Positions 1-8,717 of a DNA stretch of 42,154 bases are shown piece by piece. Every line of letters begins with the position of its first letter. The stretch's first letter is position 1. The notes under the pieces were generated by a model. It saw nothing but the letters and a program-made list of their open reading frames with translations. It was not told the origin of the DNA and made no database searches. The position numbers and the translations under genes were made by a program. This DNA comes from Nonomuraea rhizosphaerae (GTDB taxonomy: Bacteria; Actinomycetota; Actinomycetes; Streptosporangiales; Streptosporangiaceae): positions 1 to 42,154 of the forward strand of contig NZ_JAHKRL010000373.1 of NCBI RefSeq assembly GCF_019396405.1. Direction: 5' to 3'.

Positions 1-92
1 CCGCGGCGGTGGCCGACGCCCTGGGGGCGCCGGTCCGGATCGGGTCGTACGGCCCGACAGCGGACGGCAAGCGAGCCCTCGCCGTCCGCTGA
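1..92 (+). CDS. C-terminal end of an unidentified protein (5' end outside window)
   Basis: An open frame enters from the left edge (codons from base 3) and stops at TGA 90-92, giving about 29 C-terminal residues that end in GKRALAVR. Codon use (G or C in nearly every third position) is typical of a coding region here. The fragment is too short to assign a family. The stop codon lies inside the first unit of the 19-bp tandem repeat that follows. The downstream E2 gene is on the opposite strand, so the two genes converge. Confidence 0.45.
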   Translation, partial: AAVADALGAPVRIGSYGPTADGKRALAVR

Positions 93-157
93 CCCCGGAG
101 CCGTCCGCTGACCCCGGAGCCGTCCGCCGAACCCGAGGCCGTCCGCCGACCTCAGGC
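82..157. repeat. Four tandem 19-bp units between convergent genes
   Basis: The unit CCGTCCGCTGACCCCGGAG occurs exactly twice (82-100, 101-119), followed by two diverged copies (120-138, 139-157) that keep the CCGTCCGC core. The first unit contains the last codons and stop of the upstream gene, so the array may have arisen by duplication of that gene's 3' end. It fills most of the gap to the E2 stop codon. No function is evident. Confidence 0.8.
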
Positions 158-177
158 GGGGCCGCGGGCCCTCAGGG

Positions 178-1587
178 CTACCCCCAGGCGAGCATGCGGA
201 GCGGCTCCTCCAGCATGGCGCCGACGTCGCGCAGGAACATCGACCCCAGCTCCCCGTCCACGATCCGGTGGTCGAACGACAGCGCCAGTGTCGTCACCTT
301 GCGCACCGCCAGCTCGCCGTCCACCACCCACGGCATGTCCCTGACCTGGCCGAAGGCCAGGATGGCCGACTCGCCGGGGTTCAGGATCGGGGTGCCGGTG
401 TCGACGCCGAAGACGCCCACGTTCGTGATCGTGATCGTGCCGCCCGCCATCTCGGCCGGTTGGGTCCTGCCCGCCCTGGCGGTCTCCGTCAGGGCGGCCA
501 GCTCACCGGCCAGCTGGGGCAGCGACAGGTCCTGGGCGCCCTTGACGTTCGGCACGACCAGGCCGCGCGGGGTGGCGGCGGCGATGCCCAGGTTCACGTA
601 ATGCTTGATCACGATCTCCTGCGCCGCCTCGTCCCACGAGGAGTTGATCATCGGGTACCGCTTCACCGCGGTGAGCACGGCCTTGGCGACCAGGAGCAGC
701 GGCGAGACCTTGACCTCGGCGAACTCCGGGAGCGTGCGCAGGCGCTTGACGGCCTCCATGGTCGCGGTCACGTCGAGCTGGAGGAACTCGGTGACGTGCG
801 GGGCGGTGAACGCGCTGGCCACCATGGCCTGGGCGGTCATCTTCCGCACGCCCTTGATCGGGACGCGCGACTCTCCCGCCGCCTGTGCGGGAGCGGCCGC
901 CCGCGCGGGGACGGCCTCGGGCCGGTCGGCGGCGGACTGGACGTCGTCGCGGGTGATCGAGCCGTGCGGGCCGGAGCCGGAGAGCGCGGCCAGGTCGACG
1001 CCCAGGTCCTTGGCCAGCTTGCGGACCGGCGGCTTGGCCAGGACGGCGACCTGGGACGGGCTCAGGTCCGCCCCGGAGGCGCCGGGCCTCACGCTGGCGG
1101 GCGCCGAGCCGGAGCCTGACGCGGGAGCCGGGCCGCCCGCGGGCGGTCCGCCGGGGCGGGGGCCTCCCTTGCGGGGGCGGCGTTTCGTCGAGCCGGTCTT
1201 GACGCCGTAGCCGACCAGGACCGCCTGCCGTTCCTCCTTGGGCGCGGGGCCGCCGTGGACGCCGGGCTCGACCGCGCCCTCCGGGGGCGGGCTCGGCACC
1301 ATGTCGTCGGACAGGGCCTCGGTACGGTCCCCGCCGGCGGCGTCCTCCTCGGACGTGTCGACCGCGATGATCGGCACGCCCACGTCGACGGTCTCGCCCT
1401 CGCCGGCCATCAGGCCGTGCACCACGCCGTCCCACGGGACGGGCAGCTCGACGATCGACTTGGCCGTCTCGATCTCCACGACGATCTGGTTGACCTTGAC
1501 CGTGTCGCCCACCTTGACGTGCCAGCGGACGATCTCCGCCTCCGTCAGCCCTTCGCCGACGTCGGGGAGCTTGAATTCGCGTCGCAT
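178..1587 (-). CDS. Dihydrolipoyl acyltransferase, E2 of a branched-chain/pyruvate dehydrogenase complex
   Basis: This is the 469-residue E2 core of a 2-oxoacid dehydrogenase complex, which passes the acyl group from E1 through lipoyl-lysine to CoA. Residues 3-77 form one lipoyl domain with the lipoylated Lys43 in the ETAKS motif. A Pro/Gly/Ala-rich linker follows. A peripheral-subunit-binding domain (about 184-219) would hold E1 or E3, and residues 240-469 are the catalytic domain with the HxxxDG motif (His440, Asp444). The ATG at 1587 is chosen because AAGGGGGA lies just upstream. It is the third gene of the E1alpha-E1beta-E2 operon. The ETAKS lipoyl motif and single lipoyl domain look more BCKDH-like than PDH-like, but substrate choice (branched-chain 2-oxoacids or pyruvate) cannot be settled from sequence alone (bkdC/pdhC type). 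Confidence 0.93.
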   Translation of the reverse strand: MRREFKLPDVGEGLTEAEIVRWHVKVGDTVKVNQIVVEIETAKSIVELPVPWDGVVHGLMAGEGETVDVGVPIIAVDTSEEDAAGGDRTEALSDDMVPSPPPEGAVEPGVHGGPAPKEERQAVLVGYGVKTGSTKRRPRKGGPRPGGPPAGGPAPASGSGSAPASVRPGASGADLSPSQVAVLAKPPVRKLAKDLGVDLAALSGSGPHGSITRDDVQSAADRPEAVPARAAAPAQAAGESRVPIKGVRKMTAQAMVASAFTAPHVTEFLQLDVTATMEAVKRLRTLPEFAEVKVSPLLLVAKAVLTAVKRYPMINSSWDEAAQEIVIKHYVNLGIAAATPRGLVVPNVKGAQDLSLPQLAGELAALTETARAGRTQPAEMAGGTITITNVGVFGVDTGTPILNPGESAILAFGQVRDMPWVVDGELAVRKVTTLALSFDHRIVDGELGSMFLRDVGAMLEEPLRMLAWG

Positions 1588-1607
1588 GAAAGGACGTTCC
1601 CCCTTGA

Positions 1608-2588
1608 TCAGTAGCCGAAGGCGCGATCGACGGCGTCGAGCACCCTGTCCAGGTCGGGCAGGTAGTGCTCCTCCAGCTTCGACGGGGGGTAGGGCGTGGA
1701 GAAGCCGCCGACCCGCAGCACCGGCGACTCCAGGTGGTAGAAGCACTGCTCGGTGATCCTGGCCGCCAGCTCGGCGCCGAAGCCGCTGTTGACGGGCGCC
1801 TCGTGCACCACGACGGCCCGGCCGGTACGGCGTACCGAGTCCATGACCAGCGGAGTGTCGAGCGGGTTGAGCGAGCGCAGGTCGAGCACCTCGACGGAGC
1901 GGCCGTCCTCCTCGGCGGCCGTGGCGGCCTCCAGGCAGGTCTTGACCATCGGGCCGTAGGCGATCAGCGTGACGTCGGTCCCGGGCCGCACGGCGCGGCC
2001 GCGGTCGAGCGGCGTCCACCAGTCGGCCGAGGAGGTGTCGACCTCGGCCTTCTCCCAGTAGCGGCGCTTGGGCTCGAAGAAGATGACGGGGTCGTCGCTG
2101 TGGATGGCCTGCTGGATCATCGCGTACGCGTCGGCCGGGTTGGAGCAGGCGACCACGCGCAGGCCCGCCGTGTGCGTGAAGTACGCCTCGGGGGACTCAC
2201 TGTGGTGCTCGACCGCGCCGATGCCGCCGCCGCAGGGGATGCGGACGACGACGGGCAGCTTGATCGCGCCGAGGGAGCGCATCGGCATCTTGGCGAGCTG
2301 GGTGATGATCTGGTCGGCGGCGGGGAAGACGAAGCCGTCGAACTGGATCTCGCACACCGGCCGGTAGCCGCGCAGCGCCAGGCCGATCGCGGTGCCGATG
2401 ATGCCGGACTCGGCCAGCGGCGTGTCGATGACGCGGTCCTCGCCGAAGTCCTTCTGCAGGCCGTCGGTGACGCGGAACACGCCGCCGAGCTTGCCGACGT
2501 CCTCGCCCATGATGAGGACCTTGGAGTCGTCCTCCATGGCCTTGCGCATGCCCTCGTTGAGCGCCTTGGACAGGCTGAGCACGCTCAT
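1608..2588 (-). CDS. 2-oxoacid dehydrogenase E1 component, beta subunit
   Basis: This 326-residue protein is the usual length for the beta chain of heterotetrameric BCKDH/PDH E1. With the alpha chain it carries out ThDP-dependent decarboxylation and reductive acylation of the E2 lipoyl group. It has the N-terminal pyrimidine-binding domain with the cofactor-activating Glu60 (DTPLAE), the conserved paired His128-His129, and a C-terminal transketolase-type domain. Its ATG overlaps the TGA of the alpha-subunit gene by 4 bp, so translation is probably coupled and the subunits made in equal amounts. E2 follows after 20 bp. bkdB/pdhB type. Confidence 0.94.
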   Translation of the reverse strand: MSVLSLSKALNEGMRKAMEDDSKVLIMGEDVGKLGGVFRVTDGLQKDFGEDRVIDTPLAESGIIGTAIGLALRGYRPVCEIQFDGFVFPAADQIITQLAKMPMRSLGAIKLPVVVRIPCGGGIGAVEHHSESPEAYFTHTAGLRVVACSNPADAYAMIQQAIHSDDPVIFFEPKRRYWEKAEVDTSSADWWTPLDRGRAVRPGTDVTLIAYGPMVKTCLEAATAAEEDGRSVEVLDLRSLNPLDTPLVMDSVRRTGRAVVVHEAPVNSGFGAELAARITEQCFYHLESPVLRVGGFSTPYPPSKLEEHYLPDLDRVLDAVDRAFGY

Positions 2589-3676
2589 GACTCGAAACCC
2601 TCCAGGTAGGCGGCGTACTGGGCGCGCTCCTCGTCGATCAGCGCGTGCGGCTCGGCGTACACGTGGTCGAACATGTCGAGCGGCCTCGGGTCGGGCATGG
2701 CCAGGCAGCGTCTGCGCAGGTCGGCGCCGAGCTGGTCGGCCTCGCCCTCGACCGTGTCGAAGAACGCCTGGTCGGCCAGCTCGTTCTTGAACAGGTACGC
2801 CTTGACCCGCTCGATCGGGTCCTTCAGCTTCCACGCCTCCAGCTCGCTGGCCACGCGGTAGCGGGTGGGGTCGTCGGTGGTGGTGTGGGCGCCCATCCGG
2901 TACGTGAACGCCTCAATCATGGTCGGCCCCTGCCCGCTACGCGCGTCGGCCAGGGCCTTGCGCGTCACGGCGAGGCAGGCGAACACGTCGTTGCCGTCCA
3001 CCCTGATGCCGGGGAAACCGAAGCCGGAGGCCCGGCGGTAGAGGGGGATGCGGCTCTGCTTCTCCAGCGGCTCGGAGATGGCCCACTGGTTGTTCTGGCA
3101 GAAGAACACGATCGGCGCGTTGAAGACGCTGGCCCAGATGAAGGACTCGTTCACGTCGCCCTGGGAGGTGGCGCCGTCGCCGAAGTAGGCGATGGTGGCC
3201 GCGGTCGCGTCGTCGCGCTGGATGCCCATGGCGTAGCCGACCGCGTGGAGGGTCTGGCTGCCGATCACGATCGTGTACAGGTGGAAGTTGTGCTCCTTGG
3301 GGTCCCATCCGCCGTGGTTGACGCCGCGGAAGAGGCCGAGCAGCTTGACCGGGTCCACGTCGCGGCACCACGCCACGCCGTGCTCGCGGTAGGTGGGGAA
3401 GGCCATGTCGGCGTCGGTCAGCGCGCGGCCGGAGCCGATCTGCGCGGCCTCCTGGCCGAGCAACGACGCCCAGATGCCGAGCTCGCCCTGCCGCTGCAGC
3501 GCCACGGCCTCCAGGTCGATGCGCCGGACGAGGACGAGGTCGCGGTAGAGGGACCTGATCTCTTCGGGCTTCAGGTCGATGTCGTAGTCGGGATGCTCGA
3601 CCCGCTCGCCCTCGGGGGTGAGTAGCTGGACGAGTTCCGGGGGTGCTTCGGCACCACGAGGGGCCTCGAGTGTCAC
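2585..3676 (-). CDS. 2-oxoacid dehydrogenase E1 component, alpha subunit
   Basis: This 363-residue ThDP-binding alpha chain is the first gene of the operon. The ThDP motif is visible as GDG at 166-168 leading to NN at 195-196, and the phosphorylation-loop equivalent (YRMGAHTTTDDPTRYR) is present. The start is GTG at 3676, with AGGAG six bases upstream. An acidic N-terminal extension of about 35 residues precedes the domain, as is common in actinobacterial homologues. The family contains both pyruvate and branched-chain oxoacid enzymes. The nearby valine dehydrogenase and a lipoamide dehydrogenase at 37.7 kb make a branched-chain role attractive, but this is inference. bkdA/pdhA type. Confidence 0.93.
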   Translation of the reverse strand: MTLEAPRGAEAPPELVQLLTPEGERVEHPDYDIDLKPEEIRSLYRDLVLVRRIDLEAVALQRQGELGIWASLLGQEAAQIGSGRALTDADMAFPTYREHGVAWCRDVDPVKLLGLFRGVNHGGWDPKEHNFHLYTIVIGSQTLHAVGYAMGIQRDDATAATIAYFGDGATSQGDVNESFIWASVFNAPIVFFCQNNQWAISEPLEKQSRIPLYRRASGFGFPGIRVDGNDVFACLAVTRKALADARSGQGPTMIEAFTYRMGAHTTTDDPTRYRVASELEAWKLKDPIERVKAYLFKNELADQAFFDTVEGEADQLGADLRRRCLAMPDPRPLDMFDHVYAEPHALIDEERAQYAAYLEGFES

Positions 3677-3785
3677 GTGCCGCTCCTGTGCGATCCGGGG
3701 CCGGGGGTCGATGGGATTGCCACCTTAGCCAGGCCTTTCGGGCGACGGACCATGTGGTGATGGTTCGTACGCGTTTGGGGACATC

Positions 3786-3852
3786 GTGGCAGACATCACA
3801 GTCCTTCGCGCAAGCCCCATGCCCTCCCCGTTCCCGTTGTGTCGTCTGCCAC
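3786..3852. promoter_or_regulatory. 9-bp inverted repeat in the bkd/purS divergent region
   Basis: GTGGCAGAC (3786-3794) and its exact reverse complement GTCTGCCAC (3844-3852) lie 49 bp apart in the 228-bp region between the divergent E1alpha and purS genes. The right arm lies in the spacer of the likely purS promoter. The arrangement would suit a looping or dimeric regulator, but no such protein is identified. Confidence 0.35.
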
Positions 3853-3867
3853 ACGCACCGGTAGGCT
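3837..3867 (+). promoter_or_regulatory. Possible purS promoter
   Basis: TTGTGT (3837-3842) and TAGGCT (3862-3867) are separated by 19 bp and lie 38 bp before the purS start codon. The -10 matches the TAnnnT pattern of actinobacterial housekeeping promoters. The spacer is longer than ideal. Confidence 0.35.
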
Positions 3868-3904
3868 TGCTTTCCCCACTACCACCGCATCCAGGAGGAA
3901 CGCA

Positions 3905-4150
3905 GTGGCGCGCGTCATCGTAGACGTCATGCTGAAGCCCGAGATTCTCGATCCGCAGGGCCAGGCCATCGCCCGCGCGCTGCCCCGCCTGGGCTTCTCC
4001 GGCGTCGCGGCCGTGCGTCAGGGCAAGCGCTTCGAGGTGGAGCTGGAGGGGCCGGCCGACGAGGCGGCGCTGGAGGAGGTGCGGAAGATGGCCGAGACGC
4101 TCCTGGCCAACACCGTCATCGAGGACTACACCGTACGGGTTGACCAGTAG
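3905..4150 (+). CDS. purS: Phosphoribosylformylglycinamidine synthase subunit PurS
   Basis: This 81-residue protein is the small subunit of the three-part FGAM synthase (PurS-PurQ-PurL). It bridges the glutaminase PurQ and the synthetase PurL and helps channel ammonia. The sequence has the family's pattern from ARVIVDVMLKPEILDPQG onward, including the LPRLGF and VRQGKRFEVELEG segments. The start is GTG at 3905, with a strong AGGAGG at 3893-3898. Unusually, purS is separated from purQ by about 700 bp and an unrelated ATPase gene. Confidence 0.96.
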   Translation: MARVIVDVMLKPEILDPQGQAIARALPRLGFSGVAAVRQGKRFEVELEGPADEAALEEVRKMAETLLANTVIEDYTVRVDQ

Positions 4151-4321
4151 AACAGCACATTTGACACCTCGAAATACCCTTGCCCGGTTAAAGCCGGGTT
4201 CTGGCGTGCCACAATGCCACGCGCACGCCAACAGTAAATAACAACAGCGTGATTTTGCGGTTAGCCCCGATTTCACGGGGAAACCTACTCCAGGTGACAT
4301 TCCGTAGCCCGGAGGGGTCTG
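4151..4321 (+). promoter_or_regulatory. purS-ATPase intergenic region with weak hairpins and a TTGACA box
   Basis: This 171-bp spacer contains a TTGACA hexamer (4161-4166), a short hairpin CCCGG/CCGGG (4183-4198, loop TTAAAG, followed by TT) and a second CCCCG/CGGGG hairpin at about 4265-4280. It is less G+C-rich than its surroundings. The hairpins may reduce read-through from purS, and the TTGACA may belong to a promoter for the ATPase gene, though no convincing -10 follows at the right distance. Confidence 0.3.
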
Positions 4322-4759
4322 GTGGATATTGAGTTCTCGTTGGCGCTGCCTCGGGATGCGATCGGCATACCGATGGTCAGGCGAGTGCTGGGCGATGCGA
4401 TGCGCTCACTCAACGTGAGCGAGACGTGCATCTCCGACATGCTGCTCGCGGTCTCCGAGGCGTGCTCCAACGCGGTGCGCCACGGCGGTCCCGCCAATCG
4501 GTACGAGGTCACGGCATCGATCGGCTACGGCCGCTGCGACGTGCGCGTCGTCGACAACGGCGTCGGGCTGCCCTCGATGCCCCTGCACTTCCCGCCCCCC
4601 GACACCGAGAACGGCCGCGGGCTGCTCATCATGCGCTCGGTGGTCGACGAGATCACCTTCGGCATCACCCCCGGCCGTGGCACGACGGTCCACCTGCGTA
4701 AGACCCTCGCCTGGGAAGACGCGGCCGGCAGCCGCTCCCGCGAGCTGGCCGCGGTCTGA
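4322..4759 (+). CDS. GHKL-type ATP-binding protein (RsbW/SpoIIAB-like anti-sigma kinase family)
   Basis: This 145-residue single-domain GHKL ATPase resembles the many stand-alone anti-sigma-factor kinase-like proteins of actinobacteria. The N box is [10 protein letters not shown] (47-56), the G1 box is VVDNGVGL (76-83), the G2 region is NGRGLLIM (97-104), and GRGTTVHL follows at 118-125. Such proteins phosphorylate an anti-anti-sigma (STAS) partner and/or bind a sigma factor. Neither partner gene is nearby, so the target is unknown. The start is GTG at 4322, with GGAGGGG upstream. Its position between purS and purQ is the odd feature. Confidence 0.88.
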   Translation: MDIEFSLALPRDAIGIPMVRRVLGDAMRSLNVSETCISDMLLAVSEACSNAVRHGGPANRYEVTASIGYGRCDVRVVDNGVGLPSMPLHFPPPDTENGRGLLIMRSVVDEITFGITPGRGTTVHLRKTLAWEDAAGSRSRELAAV

Positions 4760-4853
4760 CCTTTCCTCACCCCGGTACCTCACCCTGCGCACCGGTGCCC
4801 ACCGGATAACCTGGGTGGCGGCCGCCGTGTGCCGCGTGCAGAGGGGATACCAA

Positions 4854-5531
4854 ATGAGCGCCCGTGTGGGCATTGTCACGTTTCCAGGGACACTCGACGA
4901 CCAAGATGCCGCGAGAGCCGTACGCCTGGTGGGCGCGGAGGCGGTTCCGCTGTGGCACGCCGACCACGACCTCAAGGGAGTCGACGCGGTCTTTCTGCCC
5001 GGCGGTTTCTCCTACGGCGACTACCTGCGCTGCGGCGCGATCTCCCGGTTCGCCCCGCTGATGCGGGAGCTGGTCCCGGCCGCGCGGCAGGGGCTGCCGG
5101 TGCTGGGCACGTGCAACGGGTTCCAGATCCTGTGCGAGGCGCACCTGCTGCCGGGCGCGCTGACCCGTAACGCCTCGCTCCACTACGTCTGCCGCGACCA
5201 GCGGCTCAAGGTCGAGACGACGGCCACGCCGTGGACGAACGCGTTCGCGGCCGGTCAGGAGATCGTGCTGCCGATCAAGCACGGCGAGGGCCGCTACGTG
5301 GCCTCCGCCGACACGCTGGCCGCGCTGGAGGCGAACGGCCAGGTGGTCGTGCGCTACCTGGGCAACCCCAACGGCTCCCTGAACGACATCGCGGGCATCC
5401 GCAACGAGGCGGGCAACGTGGTCGGCCTCATGCCGCACCCAGAGCACGCCGTCGAGGACCTGGTCGGCGCGCCCAGCACCGACGGTCTCGGCTTCTTCAC
5501 CTCGATCCTCAAGAAGCTGGTGGACGCATGA
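4854..5531 (+). CDS. purQ: Phosphoribosylformylglycinamidine synthase, glutaminase subunit PurQ
   Basis: This 225-residue class I glutamine amidotransferase hydrolyses glutamine to feed ammonia to PurL in step 4 of IMP synthesis. The nucleophile is Cys87 in the GTCNGFQ elbow, and His195/Glu197 in PHPEH complete the triad. Length matches small stand-alone PurQ. The ATG at 4854 is supported by GAGGGG upstream. The stop overlaps the purL start by 4 bp (ATGA), so PurQ and PurL are translationally coupled. Confidence 0.97.
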   Translation: MSARVGIVTFPGTLDDQDAARAVRLVGAEAVPLWHADHDLKGVDAVFLPGGFSYGDYLRCGAISRFAPLMRELVPAARQGLPVLGTCNGFQILCEAHLLPGALTRNASLHYVCRDQRLKVETTATPWTNAFAAGQEIVLPIKHGEGRYVASADTLAALEANGQVVVRYLGNPNGSLNDIAGIRNEAGNVVGLMPHPEHAVEDLVGAPSTDGLGFFTSILKKLVDA

Positions 5532-7777
5532 CGGACAACGTCGAGCGGGCGGCCGGCACCCCTGACGAGCCGATGCCCTTCGCCGAGCTGGGGATGAAGC
5601 AGGACGAGTACGACCGGGTCAAGGAGATCCTCGGCCGCCGTCCCACCGGCTCCGAGCTGGCCATCTACAGCGTCATGTGGTCCGAGCACTGCTCGTACAA
5701 GTCGTCCAAGGTGCATCTCAAGCAGTTCGCCACCAAGGCCCCCAAGTCCGACGCGCTGCTCGTCGGCATGGGCGAGAACGCGGGCGTGGTGGACATCGGC
5801 GACGGCTGGGCGGCCACGTTCAAGATCGAGTCGCACAACCATCCGAGCTACGTGGAGCCGCACCAGGGCGCCGCCACCGGCGTCGGCGGGATCGTGCGCG
5901 ACATCATGTCGATGGGCGCCCGCCCGATCGCCGTCATGGACGCGCTGCGCTTCGGCGGGGCCGACCAGAACGACACCCGCAGGGTCCTGCCCGGCGTGGT
6001 CGAGGGCATCAGCAGCTACGGCAACTGCCTGGGGCTGCCCAACATCGGCGGCGAGGTCGTCTTCGACCCCTGCTACATCGGCAACCCGCTGGTCAACGCC
6101 CTGTGCGTGGGCCTGCTGCGTAAAGACCAGATCAAGCTGGCCACCGCGCCCGGCCCCGGCAACAAGGTCGTGCTGTTCGGCGCCTCCACCGGCCCCGACG
6201 GCATCGGCGGCGCCTCCGTGCTGGCCAGCGCCACGTTCGAGGACGAGTCGCAGGCCAAGCGCCCCGCGGTGCAGGTGGGCGACCCGTTCATGGAGAAGCT
6301 GCTCATCGAGTGCTGCCTGGAGCTGTACGCGGCCGACGTGGTCGTGGGCATCCAGGACCTGGGCGCGGCCGGCGTCTCCTGCGCCACGACCGAGCTGGCC
6401 GCCAAGGGCACCGGCGGCATGAGCGTCGACCTCAACCTCGTCCCGCTCCGCGACCCCTCGCTGCGGCCCGAGGAGATCCTCATGAGCGAGTCGCAGGAGC
6501 GGATGATGGCGGTCGTGCGCCCGTCCGACATCCCGGCCTTCACGGCGATCTGCGAGAAGTGGGACGTCCCCGCCACCGTCATCGGCGAGGTGACCGACAC
6601 CGGCCGGCTCGTGATGACGTGGGACGGCGAGGTCATCGTCGACATCCCGCCCGGCACGGCGGCCGACGACGGGCCCGTCTACGAGCGCCCGCTGCGCGAG
6701 CCCGCCGGGCAGGCCGCGCTCAACGCCGACGTCCCCGACCGCCTCGACCGGCCCGCCGACCTGCGCGCCACGCTCCTGGAGCTGCTCGGGTCGCCCAACC
6801 TGGCCTCCAAGGAGTGGGTGACCTCCCAGTACGACCGGTACGTACGCTCCAACACCGTCCTGGCCCAGCCCGCCGACGCCGGGATGCTGCGCGTCTCCGA
6901 GGTCATGGCGGGGGCGGAGCCGACGACCAGGGGCATCGCGCTGGCCACCGACGGCAACGGCCGCTACGCCAAGCTCGACCCGTACGCCGGGGCCCAGCTC
7001 GCCCTGGCCGAGGCGTACCGCAACGTCGCGGTCACCGGGGCGCGCCCGCTGGCCGTCACCAACTGCCTCAATTTCGGCTCGCCGGAGGACCCGGAGGTCA
7101 TGTGGCAGTTCGCCGAGGCCGTGCGCGGGCTCGCCGACGCCTGCCGCACCCTCGGCGTGCCGGTGACCGGCGGGAACGTCTCCTTCTACAACCAGACCGG
7201 CGCCACCGCGATCCACCCGACGCCGGTCGTCGGCGTGCTGGGCGTGATCGACGACGTGGCCAGGCGGGTGCCCACCGGCTTCACCACCGAAGGCCTGCGC
7301 GTGGCGCTGCTCGGCGAGACGGCGGCGGAGTTCGGCGGCTCGGAGTGGGCGCACGTGGCCCACGGCCACCTGGGCGGGCTGCCGCCCCAGGCCGACCTGG
7401 AGGCCGAGCGCTCCCTGGCGGCCGTGCTGGTCAGCGCGGCGGCCGAGGGGCTGCTGGAGGGCTCGCACGACCTGTCCGACGGCGGCCTGGCCGTCGCGCT
7501 CGCGGAGTCGTGCCTGGCGCGGGGCGTCGGCGCGTCGGTGAGCCTCACCGACGACGCCTTCACCGGCCTGTTCAGCGAGTCCGCGGCGCGGGCGCTGGTG
7601 ACGGTGCGGCCCGAGGCGTTCGACCGGTTCGCCAAGCTGTGCGCCGACCACGAGGTGCCCTGCTACGGCCTCGGCGCGACCGGCGGCGCCTCGCTGGTGG
7701 TCGAGGGCGTGCTGGAGGTCACGGTCGCGGAGCTGCGGGAGACGCACGCGGGCACGTTGCCAGCGCTGTTCGGCTAG
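5528..7777 (+). CDS. purL: Phosphoribosylformylglycinamidine synthase, synthetase subunit PurL
   Basis: This 749-residue small-type PurL (Bacillus/actinobacterial form, without a fused PurS or glutaminase part) converts FGAR, ATP and ammonia to FGAM. It has the N-terminal [12 protein letters not shown] motif with the catalytic-site His54, the glycine-rich [14 protein letters not shown] and [10 protein letters not shown] segments, and the duplicated AIRS-like halves (second half from about residue 430 with [12 protein letters not shown] and [12 protein letters not shown]). It overlaps purQ by 4 bp and is followed within 10 bp by a strong hairpin terminator. Confidence 0.97.
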   Translation: MTDNVERAAGTPDEPMPFAELGMKQDEYDRVKEILGRRPTGSELAIYSVMWSEHCSYKSSKVHLKQFATKAPKSDALLVGMGENAGVVDIGDGWAATFKIESHNHPSYVEPHQGAATGVGGIVRDIMSMGARPIAVMDALRFGGADQNDTRRVLPGVVEGISSYGNCLGLPNIGGEVVFDPCYIGNPLVNALCVGLLRKDQIKLATAPGPGNKVVLFGASTGPDGIGGASVLASATFEDESQAKRPAVQVGDPFMEKLLIECCLELYAADVVVGIQDLGAAGVSCATTELAAKGTGGMSVDLNLVPLRDPSLRPEEILMSESQERMMAVVRPSDIPAFTAICEKWDVPATVIGEVTDTGRLVMTWDGEVIVDIPPGTAADDGPVYERPLREPAGQAALNADVPDRLDRPADLRATLLELLGSPNLASKEWVTSQYDRYVRSNTVLAQPADAGMLRVSEVMAGAEPTTRGIALATDGNGRYAKLDPYAGAQLALAEAYRNVAVTGARPLAVTNCLNFGSPEDPEVMWQFAEAVRGLADACRTLGVPVTGGNVSFYNQTGATAIHPTPVVGVLGVIDDVARRVPTGFTTEGLRVALLGETAAEFGGSEWAHVAHGHLGGLPPQADLEAERSLAAVLVSAAAEGLLEGSHDLSDGGLAVALAESCLARGVGASVSLTDDAFTGLFSESAARALVTVRPEAFDRFAKLCADHEVPCYGLGATGGASLVVEGVLEVTVAELRETHAGTLPALFG

Positions 7778-7784
7778 CTGTTCC

Positions 7785-7823
7785 GAGAAGGGGCCCGTAC
7801 GCCGGTCGTACGGGCCCCTTCTC
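7785..7823. terminator. Bidirectional terminator between purL and the collagen-like gene
   Basis: The hairpin has a perfect 17-bp stem (arms 7785-7801 and 7807-7823, GAGAAGGGGCCCGTACG and complement) with a 5-nt loop CCGGT. It lies 8 bp after the purL stop and 9 bp before the stop of the convergent collagen-like gene, so it can serve both. There is no U-tract, as is common in high-G+C actinobacteria. Confidence 0.9.
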
Positions 7824-7831
7824 CGCGTGGG

Positions 7832-8692
7832 TCAGCTCTTCTTCAGGCAGACCACGTAGACGGTGCCGGAGGCGCTGCCGTAGCCGTCCTTCTCCGCCGA
7901 GACCGACCAACTGGCCGAGCCGCTGGGGGCGCTGCTGAGGACCGAGGAGCCCTTGCTGATCGTGAATCCGCCGCCGACCGCCAGGTCGCCGGTGGAGCAG
8001 GAGGCGCTGCCGGAGTTGGAGAAGGAGCTGGAACGGGTGTAGGTCGTGTAGGTCGCGCCGGAGCCGTCCTTCCCGTCCTTGCCGTCCTTGCCGTCGAGGC
8101 CGTTCCTGCCGTCCTTGCCCGGCAGGCCGTCCTTGCCGTTCTTCCCGTCGATCCCGTCCTTGCCGTCCTTGCCGGGAAGACCGTTCTTGCCGTCCTCGCC
8201 GTTCTTGCCGTCCTTACCGGGCAGGCCGTCCTTGCCGTCCTTGCCGTCGATCCCGTCCTTGCCGTTCTTGCCGTCCTCGCCGTTCTTCCCGTCCTTGCCC
8301 GGCAGGCCGTCCTTGCCGTCCTTGCCGTCAATACCGTTCTTGCCGTCGACGCCGTTCTTGCCGGGCAGGCCCTGCTTGCCGCGGGGGCCGGGGGCGCCCT
8401 GGAGGCCGGTGTCACCCTTCGGGCCCTGCGCGCCCGTGTCGCCCTTCTGGCCCTCGACCACGGTCGTCGTCGAGGTGCCGCCACCACCGCCGATCACCAT
8501 CCGCGTCTCGGTCTTCCTGCACGGCGTGGTGGTGTTGACGATGCGGACGTACCGCGACTTCTTGTTGACGCAGGCGGTCACCTGCTCCGCCGACGACGCG
8601 GTGGCGACGCCCCCGACGGCGAGGAGCGACGCTGCCAGTGCTCCGACAGTGGCGAGGGTGAGCGTGCGCCCCCCGGGAACCTTGATGGTCAC
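7832..8692 (-). CDS. Secreted collagen-like (Gly-X-Y repeat) protein
   Basis: This 286-residue protein has a probable Sec signal peptide (basic MTIKVPGGR, hydrophobic 11-30, AxA-like cleavage near 35) and a short N-terminal domain with Cys41 and Cys58. A Gly run (68-72) is followed by 43 uninterrupted Gly-X-Y triplets (81-209) and a 75-residue Ser/Gly-rich C-terminal domain with Cys at about 232 and 282. The triplets are mostly GKD, GKN, GED, GID and GLP, arranged as long near-repeats (GLPGKDGKNGEDGKNG). Bacterial collagens fold into triple helices without hydroxyproline, stabilised by charge pairs. The start is GTG at 8692, after GGAAGGA. The gene stands alone and is divergent from the cyclase gene. 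Function (adhesion, surface or spore coat) is not known from sequence. Confidence 0.9.
   Translation of the reverse strand: MTIKVPGGRTLTLATVGALAASLLAVGGVATASSAEQVTACVNKKSRYVRIVNTTTPCRKTETRMVIGGGGGTSTTTVVEGQKGDTGAQGPKGDTGLQGAPGPRGKQGLPGKNGVDGKNGIDGKDGKDGLPGKDGKNGEDGKNGKDGIDGKDGKDGLPGKDGKNGEDGKNGLPGKDGKDGIDGKNGKDGLPGKDGRNGLDGKDGKDGKDGSGATYTTYTRSSSFSNSGSASCSTGDLAVGGGFTISKGSSVLSSAPSGSASWSVSAEKDGYGSASGTVYVVCLKKS
8079..8451. repeat. DNA repeat region encoding the Gly-X-Y collagen domain
   Basis: Nine-base periodicity (CCGTCCTTG-type units on the plus strand) with longer near-identical blocks of about 45-60 bp comes from the GKD/GKN/GLP codon repeats. Such tracts tend to change length by slippage or recombination, so triplet number may vary between strains. 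Confidence 0.75.
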
Positions 8693-8717
8693 GGTTGTCC
8701 TTCCGAGAAACCTGTGG

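Noticed and set aside
5354-7747. 797-codon minus-strand frame opposite purL
   Set aside because: Shadow of the purL frame; low-complexity translation and no start signal.
8079-8451. CRISPR-like regular repeats
   Set aside because: The 9-bp period and lack of unique spacers, all in frame with Gly-X-Y codons, identify coding repeats.
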